From assembly GCA_963702995.1 (NCBI GenBank), contig OY969783.1, positions 4,712,001 through 4,776,000 of the forward strand: a DNA stretch of 64,000 nt, read 5' to 3'. The notes below the pieces were generated by a model. It was not told the origin of the DNA. It ran no database searches and saw only the letters and a program-made list of their open reading frames with translations. Every line of letters begins with the position of its first letter. Positions within the stretch are counted from its first letter, which is position 1. Shown here piece after piece: positions 17,865-27,738 of the stretch. Position numbers and translations under genes: made by a program. The DNA is from MFD04580-c1 sp963702995. Lineage in GTDB: Bacteria > Planctomycetota > Phycisphaerae > Tepidisphaerales > Tepidisphaeraceae.

Positions 17865-20800
17865 TCAGGCGACGTTCCCGACGCTGTAAATCGAAACGCT
17901 CTGCGTGAAGGGGGCGGGGTTGCCAAACCCGTCCGTCACGATGATGCGGAGCTTATAGCCGCCGGTCGGGGCCTTGGCGAGGTACTTGTGGCTGCCATAG
18001 ACATCGAACTGCTTGCTGAAGCTGTTCCAGACCGCGGTCCCGGCGGTCTTGGCGGTCTTGTCGCCCCAGTCGATGGAGATCGTGTAGACCCCGCCGCTGA
18101 AGTTGAAGTAGTTGGCGTCGGTGAACGACCCGATGATCTTGTTCGTGAACGCGACGTTGTGCGTCGCGGTGAAGGTCCGGGCGAAGGCGGTCAGCGGCGC
18201 GTCGGCGATGGTGGCCGTCGAAGAGACGTTGAGTGCCTGGCCACCCGGGTCCGTGACGCTCACATTGACGGTGTAGGCGCCATACAGCTTGTACACGTGC
18301 GTCCCATTGACCAGGAACCCGCCCTTTCCGTCGGCGACAACGCTGCCGGCGGTCTTCGCCCCATCGCCCCAGTCGATGGTCGAGCTGAAGATGCCGGGCG
18401 ACGTCTGGAGCGCGTTGCCGTCGGTGAAGGCGGCGACCGTGCCCCCGGAGGTGAACGATTCGGTCCCGGTGAAGCTCTTGCCCACGCCGCTGAGCGGTGC
18501 GTCGGTGACGACCGTGGTCCCTTTCAACGTCAGCGTCGCGCCGCCGTCGTCGTCGGTGATCGAGACCGTCGTGGCGTAGTTTCCGTTGGTCGCGTAGGTG
18601 TGCGACCCGGCGATCGCGAAGTTCTGGCTACCGCCGGTGATGGCGCCGGTGGTGGTCGTGCCGTCGCCCCAATTGATGACGGCGGTGTAGTTCGTCGGGT
18701 CGTTCGCGAGCTTGTCGGCGTCGGACAGCGTGGCGAGCGTGCCCGAGAAGGCCTGCCCCTCGACCAGGGCCGGCGGGGTGAGCGTCCCCTTGAGCGTCGC
18801 GTCGGTGATCAGCACCGAGTTGCCCAGCGTGAGGGTGGAGCCGCCGACGTCCGTGACCGTGACGGTGGTGGTGTAGTCGCCCTCGAGCGTGTACTGGTGC
18901 GAGCCCAGGACATAGTACGTCCCGCGGCCGTCCCCCACGACGACCGCGCTGCTGTCCGTCCCCGTGCCATCGCCCCATTGGACTGTCGCCGAATATTCGC
19001 TGGGCACCTCGCCCTGGTGGGCGTCGCTGAAGGTGGCGAGGGTGATGAAGTTCAGCGGGTTCCCCTCCACGCCGGCGATATCGGGCTGCGAGATGGCGGA
19101 GAGCGGTGCGTCGAGGATCGTGAGGTCGGCACGGGCGGAGTTGTCGGCGGCCACCGGGTCGGTGGTTGAGGACGAGTTGACGGTCACGGTGTTGGCCAGC
19201 GGGCCTTCTTCGACGGCCGTGACGGTGACGAGGAAGGTCGCCGACTGGCCGCTCGCCAGGGTGGAGACGTTCCCGTTGACGTTGCCGGTGCCGCCGACGG
19301 CGGGGAGCCCGGCGAAGCCGAAGATCGGGCCGGAGGTCTGCTTCAGGGAGACAAACGCGCTGTTGGCGAGCACGGCGTCGCTGATGGTCACGTTCTTGGC
19401 ATCGCTGGGGCCGTTGTTGGTCAGCGAGAGTTGGTAGGTGATCGCGTCCCCTTCGTTGAAGGGGCCGGCCGGGACGACGGCTTCCGTCACGGCGAGGTCG
19501 GCGCGGGTCTGCACGATGGCCTTGGCGGTCGAGGTGTTGTTGGCGGGGGTCGGGTCCGTGGTCGTCGTGGTGACGGTCGCGGTATTGCTGACGGTCGAGG
19601 CGTCGGGGGCGTTGGCCGCCAGCGTGGCGATCACCGTGTAGACCGATGTGCCGCCGGCCGGCAGGACACCGGGCAGGCTCGTGCCGCTGGCGAGGTTCTG
19701 GGAGACCAGCGTCTCGTTGGCCGGCAGCGCGTCGGCCAGCGTCACGCCCTGGGCGTCGCTGGGGCCGGCGTTGCTGACCGTGATCGTGTAAGTCCCGTTG
19801 GTGCCGGCGGTGATGTTGGCCGGCCCGGTCTTCAAGACCGAGATGTCGGCCGAGGTGCTGATCGTGGTCGAGGCGGACGACGTGTTGTCGGCCGGGGTGG
19901 GGTCGCCGAGCGTTGTGGCGGCCGTCGCGGCATTGGTCACGGTCGCGCCGCTGGCGACGTTGGAGTTGACCTTGGCCGTTACGGTGATCGTCGCCGAACC
20001 GCCGCCGATCAGCGTGCTGATCGTGTCGTTGACGTTGCCGCCGACATTCGACAGGGTGAACGCGGGCCCGGCCGTCTGGGTCTGGCTGACGAACGTTTCC
20101 GACGCCGGGAGCAGGTCCGAGATGGAGACGTTCGCCGCGTCCTGGGCGCCGGTGTTCTGGACCACCAGCGTGTAGATGACGTTGGTCCCGGCGACGGCCG
20201 TCGCGGGGCCGGTCTTGGTGATCTTCAGGTCCGCCGGGGTGACGACGGTGGTGTTGACGCTCGTGCTGTTGTTCGCGGGGACAGGGTCCGTCGTCGTCGT
20301 GTTGACGCTGCCGGTGTTGGTCAGCGTCGAGCCGTTCGGCGCCGCGGGGCTGACGGAAAGGACCAGCGTGAAGGTCGCCGTCGCGCCGGCGGGCAGGGTG
20401 CCCGGGATGGTCGGGCCGCTGTTCTGCGTCAGCGTCTGAAGCGACGTGTTGGCCGGCAGGTTGTTCAGAAGGTTGACGTTCTGCGCGTCGCTGGGGCCGG
20501 AGTTGGCGACCGTGATGTTGTAGGTCAGCGTCTGCCCGGCGACGACCTGCGAAGGGGCGGTCTCGACGATCGAGATGTTGGCCGACGTGTTGACTGTCGC
20601 CGAAGTCGTGGCGCTGTTGTTGGTCAACGTTGTTTCAGTGCTGGTGGTGCTGGCCGACGCGGTGTCGGAAAGGGTTGCGCCGTTCGCCGCCGAGGGCGGC
20701 ACCGCGACGACCAGCGTGAACGTCGAGCCGGCGCCGTTGGCGAGCGTGCTCGAGTTGGCGGAGAAGGTGCCGCCGGAGCCGACGGCGGGGGTGTTCAGCG

Positions 20801-21104
20801 TGAAGGCCCCGCTGGTGGACGAAGCCGACACGAACGTCGTCCCCGCCGGGAGCGCGTCGCTCACGTTCACGTTGCTGGCCGCGGCGTCGCCCGTGTTGTT
20901 CAGCGTGATGGTGTAGGTGAGTTGGTTGCCCGCCAGGACGGGGTTGGGGGCGTTGGTCACGCCCACCGCCAGGTCGGCCGCGAGCAGATAGCGCGATTCC
21001 ATGGCCTCGGCGTAGACCGCGGCGCGAATGGGGTTGACGGTTTTGAGTGAACGACGACCGCGAGCGCCACCCGGGGCCCGGCGAACGAGAGACTTCATGT
21101 GCAT
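17865..21104 (-). CDS. Giant LEPR-XLL surface protein with DUF11 and PKD-like repeats
   Basis: 1079 residues. The ATG at 21104 follows GGGAAGGA closely; an in-frame ATG at 21098 is an alternative, and the longer upstream frame has no ribosome-binding site. A basic N-terminus leads to MESRYLLA (35-42). Five DUF11 repeats follow, each starting like DLAVGVTNAPNPVLAGNQLT and containing YTITV.N.GPSDA, then about four PKD-like repeats with the signature INWGDGTTTTG or IDWGDG. The composition is Thr/Ser/Ala/Asn-rich and Cys-free, as expected for a secreted adhesin or sheath protein. There is no LPXTG, PEP-CTERM or C-terminal membrane helix, so attachment must rely on another mechanism. Confidence 0.88.
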   Translation of the reverse strand: MHMKSLVRRAPGGARGRRSLKTVNPIRAAVYAEAMESRYLLAADLAVGVTNAPNPVLAGNQLTYTITLNNTGDAAASNVNVSDALPAGTTFVSASSTSGAFTLNTPAVGSGGTFSANSSTLANGAGSTFTLVVAVPPSAANGATLSDTASASTTSTETTLTNNSATTSATVNTSANISIVETAPSQVVAGQTLTYNITVANSGPSDAQNVNLLNNLPANTSLQTLTQNSGPTIPGTLPAGATATFTLVLSVSPAAPNGSTLTNTGSVNTTTTDPVPANNSTSVNTTVVTPADLKITKTGPATAVAGTNVIYTLVVQNTGAQDAANVSISDLLPASETFVSQTQTAGPAFTLSNVGGNVNDTISTLIGGGSATITVTAKVNSNVASGATVTNAATAATTLGDPTPADNTSSASTTISTSADISVLKTGPANITAGTNGTYTITVSNAGPSDAQGVTLADALPANETLVSQNLASGTSLPGVLPAGGTSVYTVIATLAANAPDASTVSNTATVTTTTTDPTPANNTSTAKAIVQTRADLAVTEAVVPAGPFNEGDAITYQLSLTNNGPSDAKNVTISDAVLANSAFVSLKQTSGPIFGFAGLPAVGGTGNVNGNVSTLASGQSATFLVTVTAVEEGPLANTVTVNSSSTTDPVAADNSARADLTILDAPLSAISQPDIAGVEGNPLNFITLATFSDAHQGEVPSEYSATVQWGDGTGTDSSAVVVGDGRGTYYVLGSHQYTLEGDYTTTVTVTDVGGSTLTLGNSVLITDATLKGTLTPPALVEGQAFSGTLATLSDADKLANDPTNYTAVINWGDGTTTTGAITGGSQNFAIAGSHTYATNGNYATTVSITDDDGGATLTLKGTTVVTDAPLSGVGKSFTGTESFTSGGTVAAFTDGNALQTSPGIFSSTIDWGDGAKTAGSVVADGKGGFLVNGTHVYKLYGAYTVNVSVTDPGGQALNVSSTATIADAPLTAFARTFTATHNVAFTNKIIGSFTDANYFNFSGGVYTISIDWGDKTAKTAGTAVWNSFSKQFDVYGSHKYLAKAPTGGYKLRIIVTDGFGNPAPFTQSVSIYSVGNVA

Positions 21105-21550
21105 TTTTCCTTCCCTAAGGCTGGAGCGACCCTGCTGTCGCTCCGACGGGCCCGCAAGGCCGCCCTGGACGTTCCAGGGCGGGCGCAACGGCGACCCATC
21201 TCGAAGACGCGGGATGCACGCCCCGCCAGTCGGGGTGGGCATCGTTGGAACCGTAAGAGAAATCGTTCTAACAGATTGGATGGGGGCTGAGGACGCCGTC
21301 CTCCGCGGGACAAAGGTCCCCAGCCCACGGCGGCTAATCTCACACCGCATCGAACAGAAAGCAACGGAAAAGCGGCCGAAATCTTTCTTGCCGTCGCGCT
21401 AAGATCGCCTCGAATCCGCACTGAAATTACGCCGTTTAACAACTCCCTGCCCGCACGGATCCGGGGACCGCAAGAAAGTGGGAATCTGGGGAGGTTGCCA
21501 CGGTCTTTCGGGCCTCCGCGCCTGATGAGCCTCCCCGGCGGGGCGGCCGA
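21105..21550. other. Upstream region of the giant surface protein
   Basis: About 445 bp between the surface-protein start and the SMP-30 stop, both on the minus strand. I see no convincing gene; the short frames are low-quality. It should hold the surface-protein promoter, but no clear -35/-10 pair stands out. Confidence 0.3.
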
Positions 21551-22666
21551 TTATTTCCTTCCCGCGCTTGGCGGGAGGATCCCCTTCGCGCGCGTCCGCA
21601 CGCGGCAAAGCGTGTGATTCGCCGCGATGTAGAGCGTCGAGCCATCGTCCCCCCAGGCGCAGTTGGCCGTTGGGACGCCCGTGGCGATCGTCCCCAGGTG
21701 CTTTCCGTCCGCGGTCAGGACCAGCACCCCGCCAGGGCCTGTTGACCAGACGTTCCCCCTCGTGTCGATCTTCATCCCGTCGGGCAGGCCGGGAAGCCCC
21801 TGCGCCGCCAGTCCTGACGCGTCGAATAAGACTTTCGCGTTGGAGACGTTCCCGTCGGCCCCCACGTCGTAGCTCATGATGACGGGGTCGTGGGGGTCGG
21901 AGACACAGATATAGAGCGTCCGTTCGTCAGGTGAGAGAGCGACCCCGTTCGGGAACTTGACGTCGATCGGCAGTCGAACCAGCGCGCCGTCGGAGTGTCG
22001 AAGGTAGACTCCGTTCGTCTCCATCTCCTTCTTCGGGTCGGCGTCCCTCCCTTCCAGTCCATAGGGTGGGTCGGTGAAGTACAGGTCGCCCCGGGAGTTG
22101 AAACAGAGGTCGTTGGGGCTGCTGAAGCGTTTGCCGCCGAAGGTCTCGGCGAGCGGGGTCAGTTCGCCCGACTTTTCCATCCGGACGACTCGGCGATCGC
22201 CGTGCTGGCAGATCGTCAGCCGCCCTTGGAGGTCAAGCGTGAGGCCGTTTGAGCCCGGCTCGCCGCCGCGCGGCGTCTTGCCGGTATACCCGCTCGGCCG
22301 CAGGAACGGCCGCACGCCGCCTTGCGGCTCCCACCGGTAGATGACGTTCTGTGGAACGTCTGAGAAATAAAGCCCCCCGTGCGACCAGACCGGGCCTTCG
22401 GCCCATTGAAGCCCATCGACCAGCACCTGGATCTCGGCCCCGGGGGCGATCAGCTCATCGAGCGCCGGGCTTAGGCGTTGGATCATCCCGAGCGCACCGT
22501 GCCCGTTCGTCGCAACCATCGGCGGATTGGTGTTGTTGCTTGGCTGTGAAGTGGGTTGCGTCGAAGCGGCCGTTTGAAGCGTGACGGCGGGGCCGGGGGA
22601 GGCGCACCCCAAGGCAAAAGCGACCCATCCCAGCGCGACGCCGCGTGCAAGCGAGGTGAGGTTCAT
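21551..22666 (-). CDS. SMP-30/gluconolactonase family lipoprotein
   Basis: About 371 residues. The ATG at 22666 is chosen; a GTG two codons upstream is an alternative. The N-terminus LARGVALGWVAFALGCASPG is a lipoprotein signal with lipobox ALGC. The mature part is a six-bladed SMP-30 propeller: GLQWAEGPVWSHGGLYFSDV (metal-ligand Glu), NGLTLDLQGRLTICQHGDRR, SSPNDLCFNSRGDLYFTDPP (Asn ligand), FPNGVALSPDERTLYI and LPDGMKIDTRGNVWSTGPGG (Asp ligand). These match metal-dependent lactonases. The likely role is hydrolysis of sugar lactones at the envelope, fitting the oxidative sugar metabolism in this window. It stands alone, with repeats upstream. Confidence 0.88.
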   Translation of the reverse strand: MNLTSLARGVALGWVAFALGCASPGPAVTLQTAASTQPTSQPSNNTNPPMVATNGHGALGMIQRLSPALDELIAPGAEIQVLVDGLQWAEGPVWSHGGLYFSDVPQNVIYRWEPQGGVRPFLRPSGYTGKTPRGGEPGSNGLTLDLQGRLTICQHGDRRVVRMEKSGELTPLAETFGGKRFSSPNDLCFNSRGDLYFTDPPYGLEGRDADPKKEMETNGVYLRHSDGALVRLPIDVKFPNGVALSPDERTLYICVSDPHDPVIMSYDVGADGNVSNAKVLFDASGLAAQGLPGLPDGMKIDTRGNVWSTGPGGVLVLTADGKHLGTIATGVPTANCAWGDDGSTLYIAANHTLCRVRTRAKGILPPSAGRK

Positions 22667-22790
22667 CCCCACAGAGTAAGAAGAAAACCCAAAATTCGAA
22701 ATTCTAATGAAGATTGAAAGAAGCTAAAGAAGAAACAAAGCACCCGATACTTCGGAGTCATGCGTGGAAGCGATCACCGAAGAAATGCAA

Positions 22791-22983
22791 TTTGGCCACA
22801 GATGAGGACAAGATGAACACAGATGAAGAGAAGAGAAACAAAGAACGAAAAGAAGGAAAAAATGCAGGAAAAAAGATGACGGCGAAAGACAGAGAACTGT
22901 TGGCCCCGAATTATCGCTCCTGTGCTCTTATCTTTCCCTTCTCCGCATCTGTGTCCATCTTGTTTTCATCTGTGGCTAAATTT
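22791..22983. repeat. Inverted repeat of the CCACAGATGAACACAGATG family
   Basis: Arms of about 40 bases at 22791-22833 and 22941-22983 are inverted copies with a few mismatches and enclose about 107 bp of A-rich sequence. The arms contain GCCACAGATG and ACACAGATG. The open frame through it (22714-23013) is Lys/Glu-rich and is explained by the repeat. It fills the gap between the SMP-30 start and the helicase stop. Confidence 0.7.
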
Positions 22984-23009
22984 CTTCCCCTCTTTTTCCC
23001 CGGAGCCGC

Positions 23010-24772
23010 TTAGCGCCGCCGCTTATGCCTGCGGGTGATTGGGATTTTGCTCCCGATCGTCCGCGGTGGCAGGGCGATCGGCGCGGCGGCCGGCGCCGCG
23101 TCGCCCGCGGCATCGCCAGTGGGCGCCGGCGCGACTTGCGCCGACTGCCCGGATTGCGTGGAGGAGCCGTACGCCCGCTCAAATCGGCTGGCGACCGGGC
23201 GCCCCGGGGCGGCGTCGGCCGAGGGCTTGCCTTCGGTCCAGTCGCTCGGGGTCGGCCGCGGCTCGAACCCTTCCAGAGTCGCCTGGGGAATGATCATGTT
23301 GATCAGCGATTCGATCTTCGTCAGCTCCCCGCCCTGCTCCTTGCTTACGAACGTAAACGCCTTCCCCTTGGCCCCCATCCGGGCCGTGCGGCCGACGCGA
23401 TGCACATAAGCTTCCGGGTCTTCGGGGATGTCGTAATTGACGATGTGGCTGATGTCGGCCACGTCGATCCCGCGGCTGGCCAGGTCGGTCGCGACCAGCA
23501 CGTCGAACTTCCCGGTTCGGAAGTTCTTCATGACCTTGTCGCGCTTGTTCTGGGCGAGGTTGCCGTGAATCTCACGACATTCAATCCCGTCGGCGTGGAG
23601 CTTCTTGGCCAGCTTCTCGGCGCCGCGCTTGGTCCGACAGAAGATGATCGCCAGGTCCGGGTTCTCCCGCTCCAGCAGCATGCGGATCAGCCGGTATTTG
23701 TCCCACGGGCCGACGGCGAAGTAATACTGCTCGACCTTCTCGACCGTCGGCTTGTCGTCGGCCCCTGGCGCGATGAGCTTCTCTACCGGCTCGCGCATGT
23801 ACCGGCGGGCGAGCCGCTCGATCTCGTCGCTGATCGTCGCCGAGACAAAAATCGTCTGGTGCCCCTCGCGCGGCGCCTCGTTTCGGTGGGCGGCGGATGC
23901 GCCGGGGCCCCGCCGGCGTCAGTGACCGGCGCCGCCCCGCGCCCCTCGCCCGGGTTGCCCCAGTCGTCCGCCTCGACTGTCGTTCGGCGGCCGCCGCCGG
24001 AATCATGTTCGTGCTCGTCGCGCGGGTGCGCGTCCGGATCGTCGTAACCTTCCCCGCCGTCGTCTGACGCGCCGTTGTCGGATCGGGCGTCGTCGTCGTA
24101 CGCATTTTGGGCGTGGGCGTCGTCGTAGGATCCCTCGCCGTCCTGTTCAGAAGCGTGCGAGCCCGAGCGCTGGTGTCGTTCGGCTTCGTCACGGGCATCC
24201 GCGCGGGCCAGGTCGCGACGCACGCTCTTGATCCGCGACAGGATGTTCCGAATGTCGTCGCGGAAGCCGATATCGAGCATCCGATCCACTTCGTCGAGCA
24301 CGACGAACCGAATGTTCTCGAATTGGATGATCCGCCGGTCGAGCAGGTCGATCACGCGGCCGGGCGTGCCGATGATCACCTCCGGATGGTGCCGGAGGAA
24401 CTTCATCTGCGCCGCGATCTTCTGGCCCCCATAAACCGCGACGGTGCGGATCGGCGTGTGCTGGGCCAGCCGCTTGACTTCCGCGTCCACCTGCACCGCC
24501 AGTTCGCGGGTGGGGACGAGGATGATCGCCTGGGTCGCAACGCCGCGGACCGCCCGCTGAAGCACCGGGATCGCGAACGCGGCCGTCTTGCCGGTCCCCG
24601 TCCGCGCCTGCCCCAGCAGATCGACCCCCGCGAGCGCGCGCGGGATCAGCAGCGCCTGGATCTCCGAAGGTTTGTTGAACTGAAGTTCGGCCAGCGCACG
24701 CAGGATCGACGGGCGCACGCCCAAGGCGGCAAAGGCTTCAGGAAGTGGGGGGTGTTCTGTCTTGTCGGTCAA
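23010..24772 (-). CDS. DEAD-box RNA helicase with a long acidic insert (frame break at about 23908)
   Basis: About 587 residues. RecA domain 1 shows motif I ARTGTGKT (56-63), Ia PTRELA, Ib TPGR and motif II as DEVD (160-163). Residues about 186-305 are a low-complexity insert rich in Asp, Glu, His, Ser and Gly. Then come motif III (IFVSAT), domain 2 with IIFCRTKRGAEKL, motif V VATDLASRGID and VI HRVGRTAR, and a basic tail ending RRHKRRR. The frame changes at the GGGGCCCC tract 23904-23911, and one extra base gives GAPGASAAHRNEAPREGHQT. It should unwind or remodel RNA, for example in ribosome assembly or cold adaptation. The insert lies where relatives have only about 30 residues. Confidence 0.85.
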
Positions 24773-24904
24773 AGGTTGATCGCCGTTCTGTCAGAGTTTC
24801 GAACGGGGTCGATTCTACCGGCCCACCCGAAGTGCCTCAAGATGCCCAACCCGCCCAATCCGGCGAATTGAGTGGCAGGTCGGGCGCGGTTCACCACGCC
24901 GCCG

Positions 24905-24943
24905 CCCGTGGCAGGCACACTCCGTGACACTCCGTGTGCCGTC
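24905..24943. repeat. GGCACACTCCGTGTGCC-type repeat (dispersed copy)
   Basis: GTGGCAGGCACACTCCGTG is followed by a second ACACTCCGTGTGCC, an internally duplicated member of the family clustered at 14968-15243. It lies between the helicase and ABC transporter genes. Confidence 0.65.
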
Positions 24944-25009
24944 CGCTCCGCCGCGCAACGGCGCCAGGCGCGTTGAAACCACCGTCCGTTCGTCACGGCG
25001 ACAGGTGAG

Positions 25010-27317
25010 CTACGCCGCCGGAGCGGTCGGCGCCGCGAAGAGTTGGCGCTCGTAGAGTTGTTGATACGTTTCGCACGTCGCAAGTAATTCGTCGTGTCGC
25101 CCCTGGCCGACGATGCGGCCGCGGTCCATGACAACGATGACGTCGGCCCCGACAATCGTGCTGAACCGATGTGCGATCACGAACGTCGTAGGCCCCGTCG
25201 CATCGCCCGACGCCGAACGCTCGTGCATGAGCCCGTCTACCGCCTTCTGTATCAAGTGCTCGCTCTCGGCGTCCACCTGGCTCGTCGCCTCATCAAGGAT
25301 CAGGATCGGCGCCCGCCGCGCGATCGCGCGGGCGATGCAGATCCGCTGCTTCTGCCCGCCGGAAAGCTGGCCGCCCAGCTCGCCCAGCATTGTGTCGTAC
25401 CCGAGCGGCTTCTCCATGATGAACTCGTGGGCAAACGCCCGCCGAGCGGCCGAAATCACCTCATCCCGCGTCGCCAGCGGGTTCCCATACGAGATGTTCT
25501 CCGCGATTGTCCCGGGGAAGATGACCGAATCTTGCGTGACGATGCTGATCTGGCGACGCAGGCTGCGAAGCGCCGCATTTCGGATGTCGATCCCGTCGAT
25601 CGTCACCCGTCCTTCAACGGGGTCATAAAACCGCGGGAGCAACGCGAGCAGCGTCGTCTTGCCGCTGCCGTTGCGGCCGACGATCGCCACGCAACGCCCT
25701 TTCGGCACCGCAAGGCTGACATCGATCAACGCCGGGCTCTTCGCACCGAGGTAGCTGAAGGTGACCCCTTCAAACCGGATCTCACGCTGAAGCGGCTTGA
25801 GCTTGATGGCTCTTCCGGCGCAGGCGTTTCGGGTGCCGTCGCAATCAATGTTGAATCGCCGTTGTGGACTTCGGCCGCCTTCGGGAGGACCGGCTGGATC
25901 GACATCACTGGGCTTCGCCGCCGCTCGACGGGCATGTCCATCACTTCGTAAATCCGCGCCGCGGCCGCGTTGGATTTCTGGAGGACGTTGTTCACCTTGT
26001 TCAGCCGCCGCAGGCTGTCGGCGATCGTCCCCAGGCACGCCATGACGAGAAAAAACTTGGTGATCGACAGCGTATGCGCCTCCATCACCATGTAGGTCGC
26101 GACGAGCACGATCCCGCCGACGACCGCCAGCGTGAGCGTCTCCAGCGTCGGCGAGCTGAAGGCGTCAATGCGGCTCATCTTGAGTTGCTCGGCGACCAGC
26201 TTCTCCATGATCGACCGATACCGCCGCCGCTCGAACCGCTCCGCCGTCGCCCCTTTGACGACCCGAATGCCCGCCAGCGTCCCTTCGATCTGCCCCAGCA
26301 TTGTCGATGATTTCTGGAGGGCGGCCCGGCTCGCCCGGCGCATCTTCTTGCCGAATTTCTGGATGATCGCCCCCATGACCGGGCCGAAGACCACGATCAC
26401 CAGCGTCAGCTTCCAGCTCGCCGCCAGCGCGACGATAAACGCCATCAGCGCCGTGATCGGCTGCTGGATGCTCTGCCCGAGGACGGTCTTGAAGCCCATC
26501 TCCAGCGCCGTCGAATCCTGCACCAGGCGGCTGGTGACGTCGCTGGTCCCCTGCGATCCGAAGTGGCTCATCGGCACGTGCAGGATGTGGTCGTAAAGCC
26601 GCCGGCGGATGTCATTGACGGCAAGGACGGCCACCTCGTCCGACAGGTATTCCTGGAAGAACTTCAGCACGTTCCCGATGGCCGCGAGGACGAAGAGCAC
26701 GGCGAAGACTTCGGCGACGGCCCAGACGGGGTCGTTGGAGACGTAGCGGACCGACGCCCGCTCGGCCGCCAGGTACCACGGGAGAGGCGGCAGGGAGACC
26801 GCCACGGGTGTCGAGCCGTCGCGGGCGAGGCTGAGCGTGGATTGAGCGGGGTCGGCGATCTGGTCGAGCGTGAGGGAGGCGGCGGCCGTCGGGTTGGACG
26901 TCGTGGCGGGCGCGCCCAGTGCCCGGAGCGAATCACCGGCGCGCACCCCGGCGGCGGCCGCTGGGCTTCCTTTCTTGATGTCGATGGGGCGAACGGCCGC
27001 GTTATCTTCGGCGAGCTTTACGCCGAGGCGTTTTTCAACAATCTGGCTGTTAACCCAGTCGCGGACGGTCTGGCCGTTGAACAAGACCCGAAGGATTGGC
27101 ATCATCACGGCGAGCCCGCTGTTCATCGCCAGGCCGACGAAGAACGCGCAGACGATCGAGATCAGCACCGTCTTGCGGTAGGGGAGGATCGCGCGGGCGG
27201 CCCGCCAGAAGTGCGTGGTGCTCTTGTCCTTGCGTCCTTCTCGCGGCGCTTCGGGGGAGCGGCGTCACCCGGTGACGCGCCGCCGGGAGGCAGGTTGGTG
27301 GCTGGGGTCAAACTCAT
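25010..27317 (-). CDS. ABC exporter (TMD-NBD half-transporter) with a PDZ-like insert (frame breaks at about 25815 and 27255)
   Basis: About 769 residues from ATG 27317. A Pro-rich start joins FWRAARAILPYRKTVLISIV (TM1) once one G is added to the five-G run 27253-27257. Between TM1 and TM2 lies an insert of about 85 residues (IDIKKGSPAAAAGVRAGDSL, then TLSLARDGSTPVAVSLP) that reads as a PDZ domain. The exporter core follows (FFQEYLSDEVAVLAVNDIRR; HVPMSHFGSQGTSDVTSRL). After a second break the NBD has Walker A GRNGSGKTT, Q loop TQDSVIF, signature LSGGQKQR, Walker B ILILDEATS and H loop IAHR. It resembles MsbA-type lipid or multidrug exporters. The substrate is unknown. Confidence 0.85.
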
Positions 27318-27738
27318 GCGGCGATCGTCTCCCGGTCGATAGAGGCACGATGCGGGTGGGCGGGCTTATCGGACGTCGGCCTCTGGATTCGCCCGGCCTC
27401 TGTCTCCGCGTGAAATTCCCGCGAACGGACGCGTTCGGGTGCCGATCTGTTATCGGACTTTGAGAGCCGCGCAGTATAACTTTCCCCGCCGGCACCCGAC
27501 AGGCGGGCGGTGCGTAAATCCCCCGCCGGGGGGGCCGGGGGCGCAATCGTTGCGGACGCCGACAACACCGGCAACGCCGCCAACGAGCCGCGCCCGTCAG
27601 GAAGCGGGCAGTCGCCGTAGTGGGCGATTGAGCGGCCCCGTCACCGGTCGATAGAAGGAACGCGGCGGGCAGGTGAGGCGGGGCGGGGGCGAGACAACGC
27701 GGCCGCTCTGGGCGCGGCAAGAAGGGAATCGACACGAA
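27318..27738. other. Divergent intergenic region with a GC-rich repeat
   Basis: 421 bp between the divergent ABC transporter and aminotransferase. Apart from the repeat at 27583-27634 I see no gene. GAAGGGA at 27721-27727 is the likely ribosome-binding site of the aminotransferase. Confidence 0.35.
27583..27634. repeat. GAGCCGCGCCCGT(C/G)AGGAAGCGG repeat (copy 1)
   Basis: A 50-base element running from ACGAGCCGCGCCCGTCAGG to GTGGGCGATTGAGC. The same sequence with few changes is at 48375-48425, an inverted partial copy at 48677-48702 and a short inverted piece at 33863-33883. It is a dispersed extragenic repeat that contains short self-complementary stretches. Confidence 0.7.

Noticed and set aside
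22714..23013. 99-codon Lys/Glu-rich frame
   Set aside because: It is built from an inverted repeat and A-rich core, has no convincing start context, and the same motif reads differently on each arm.
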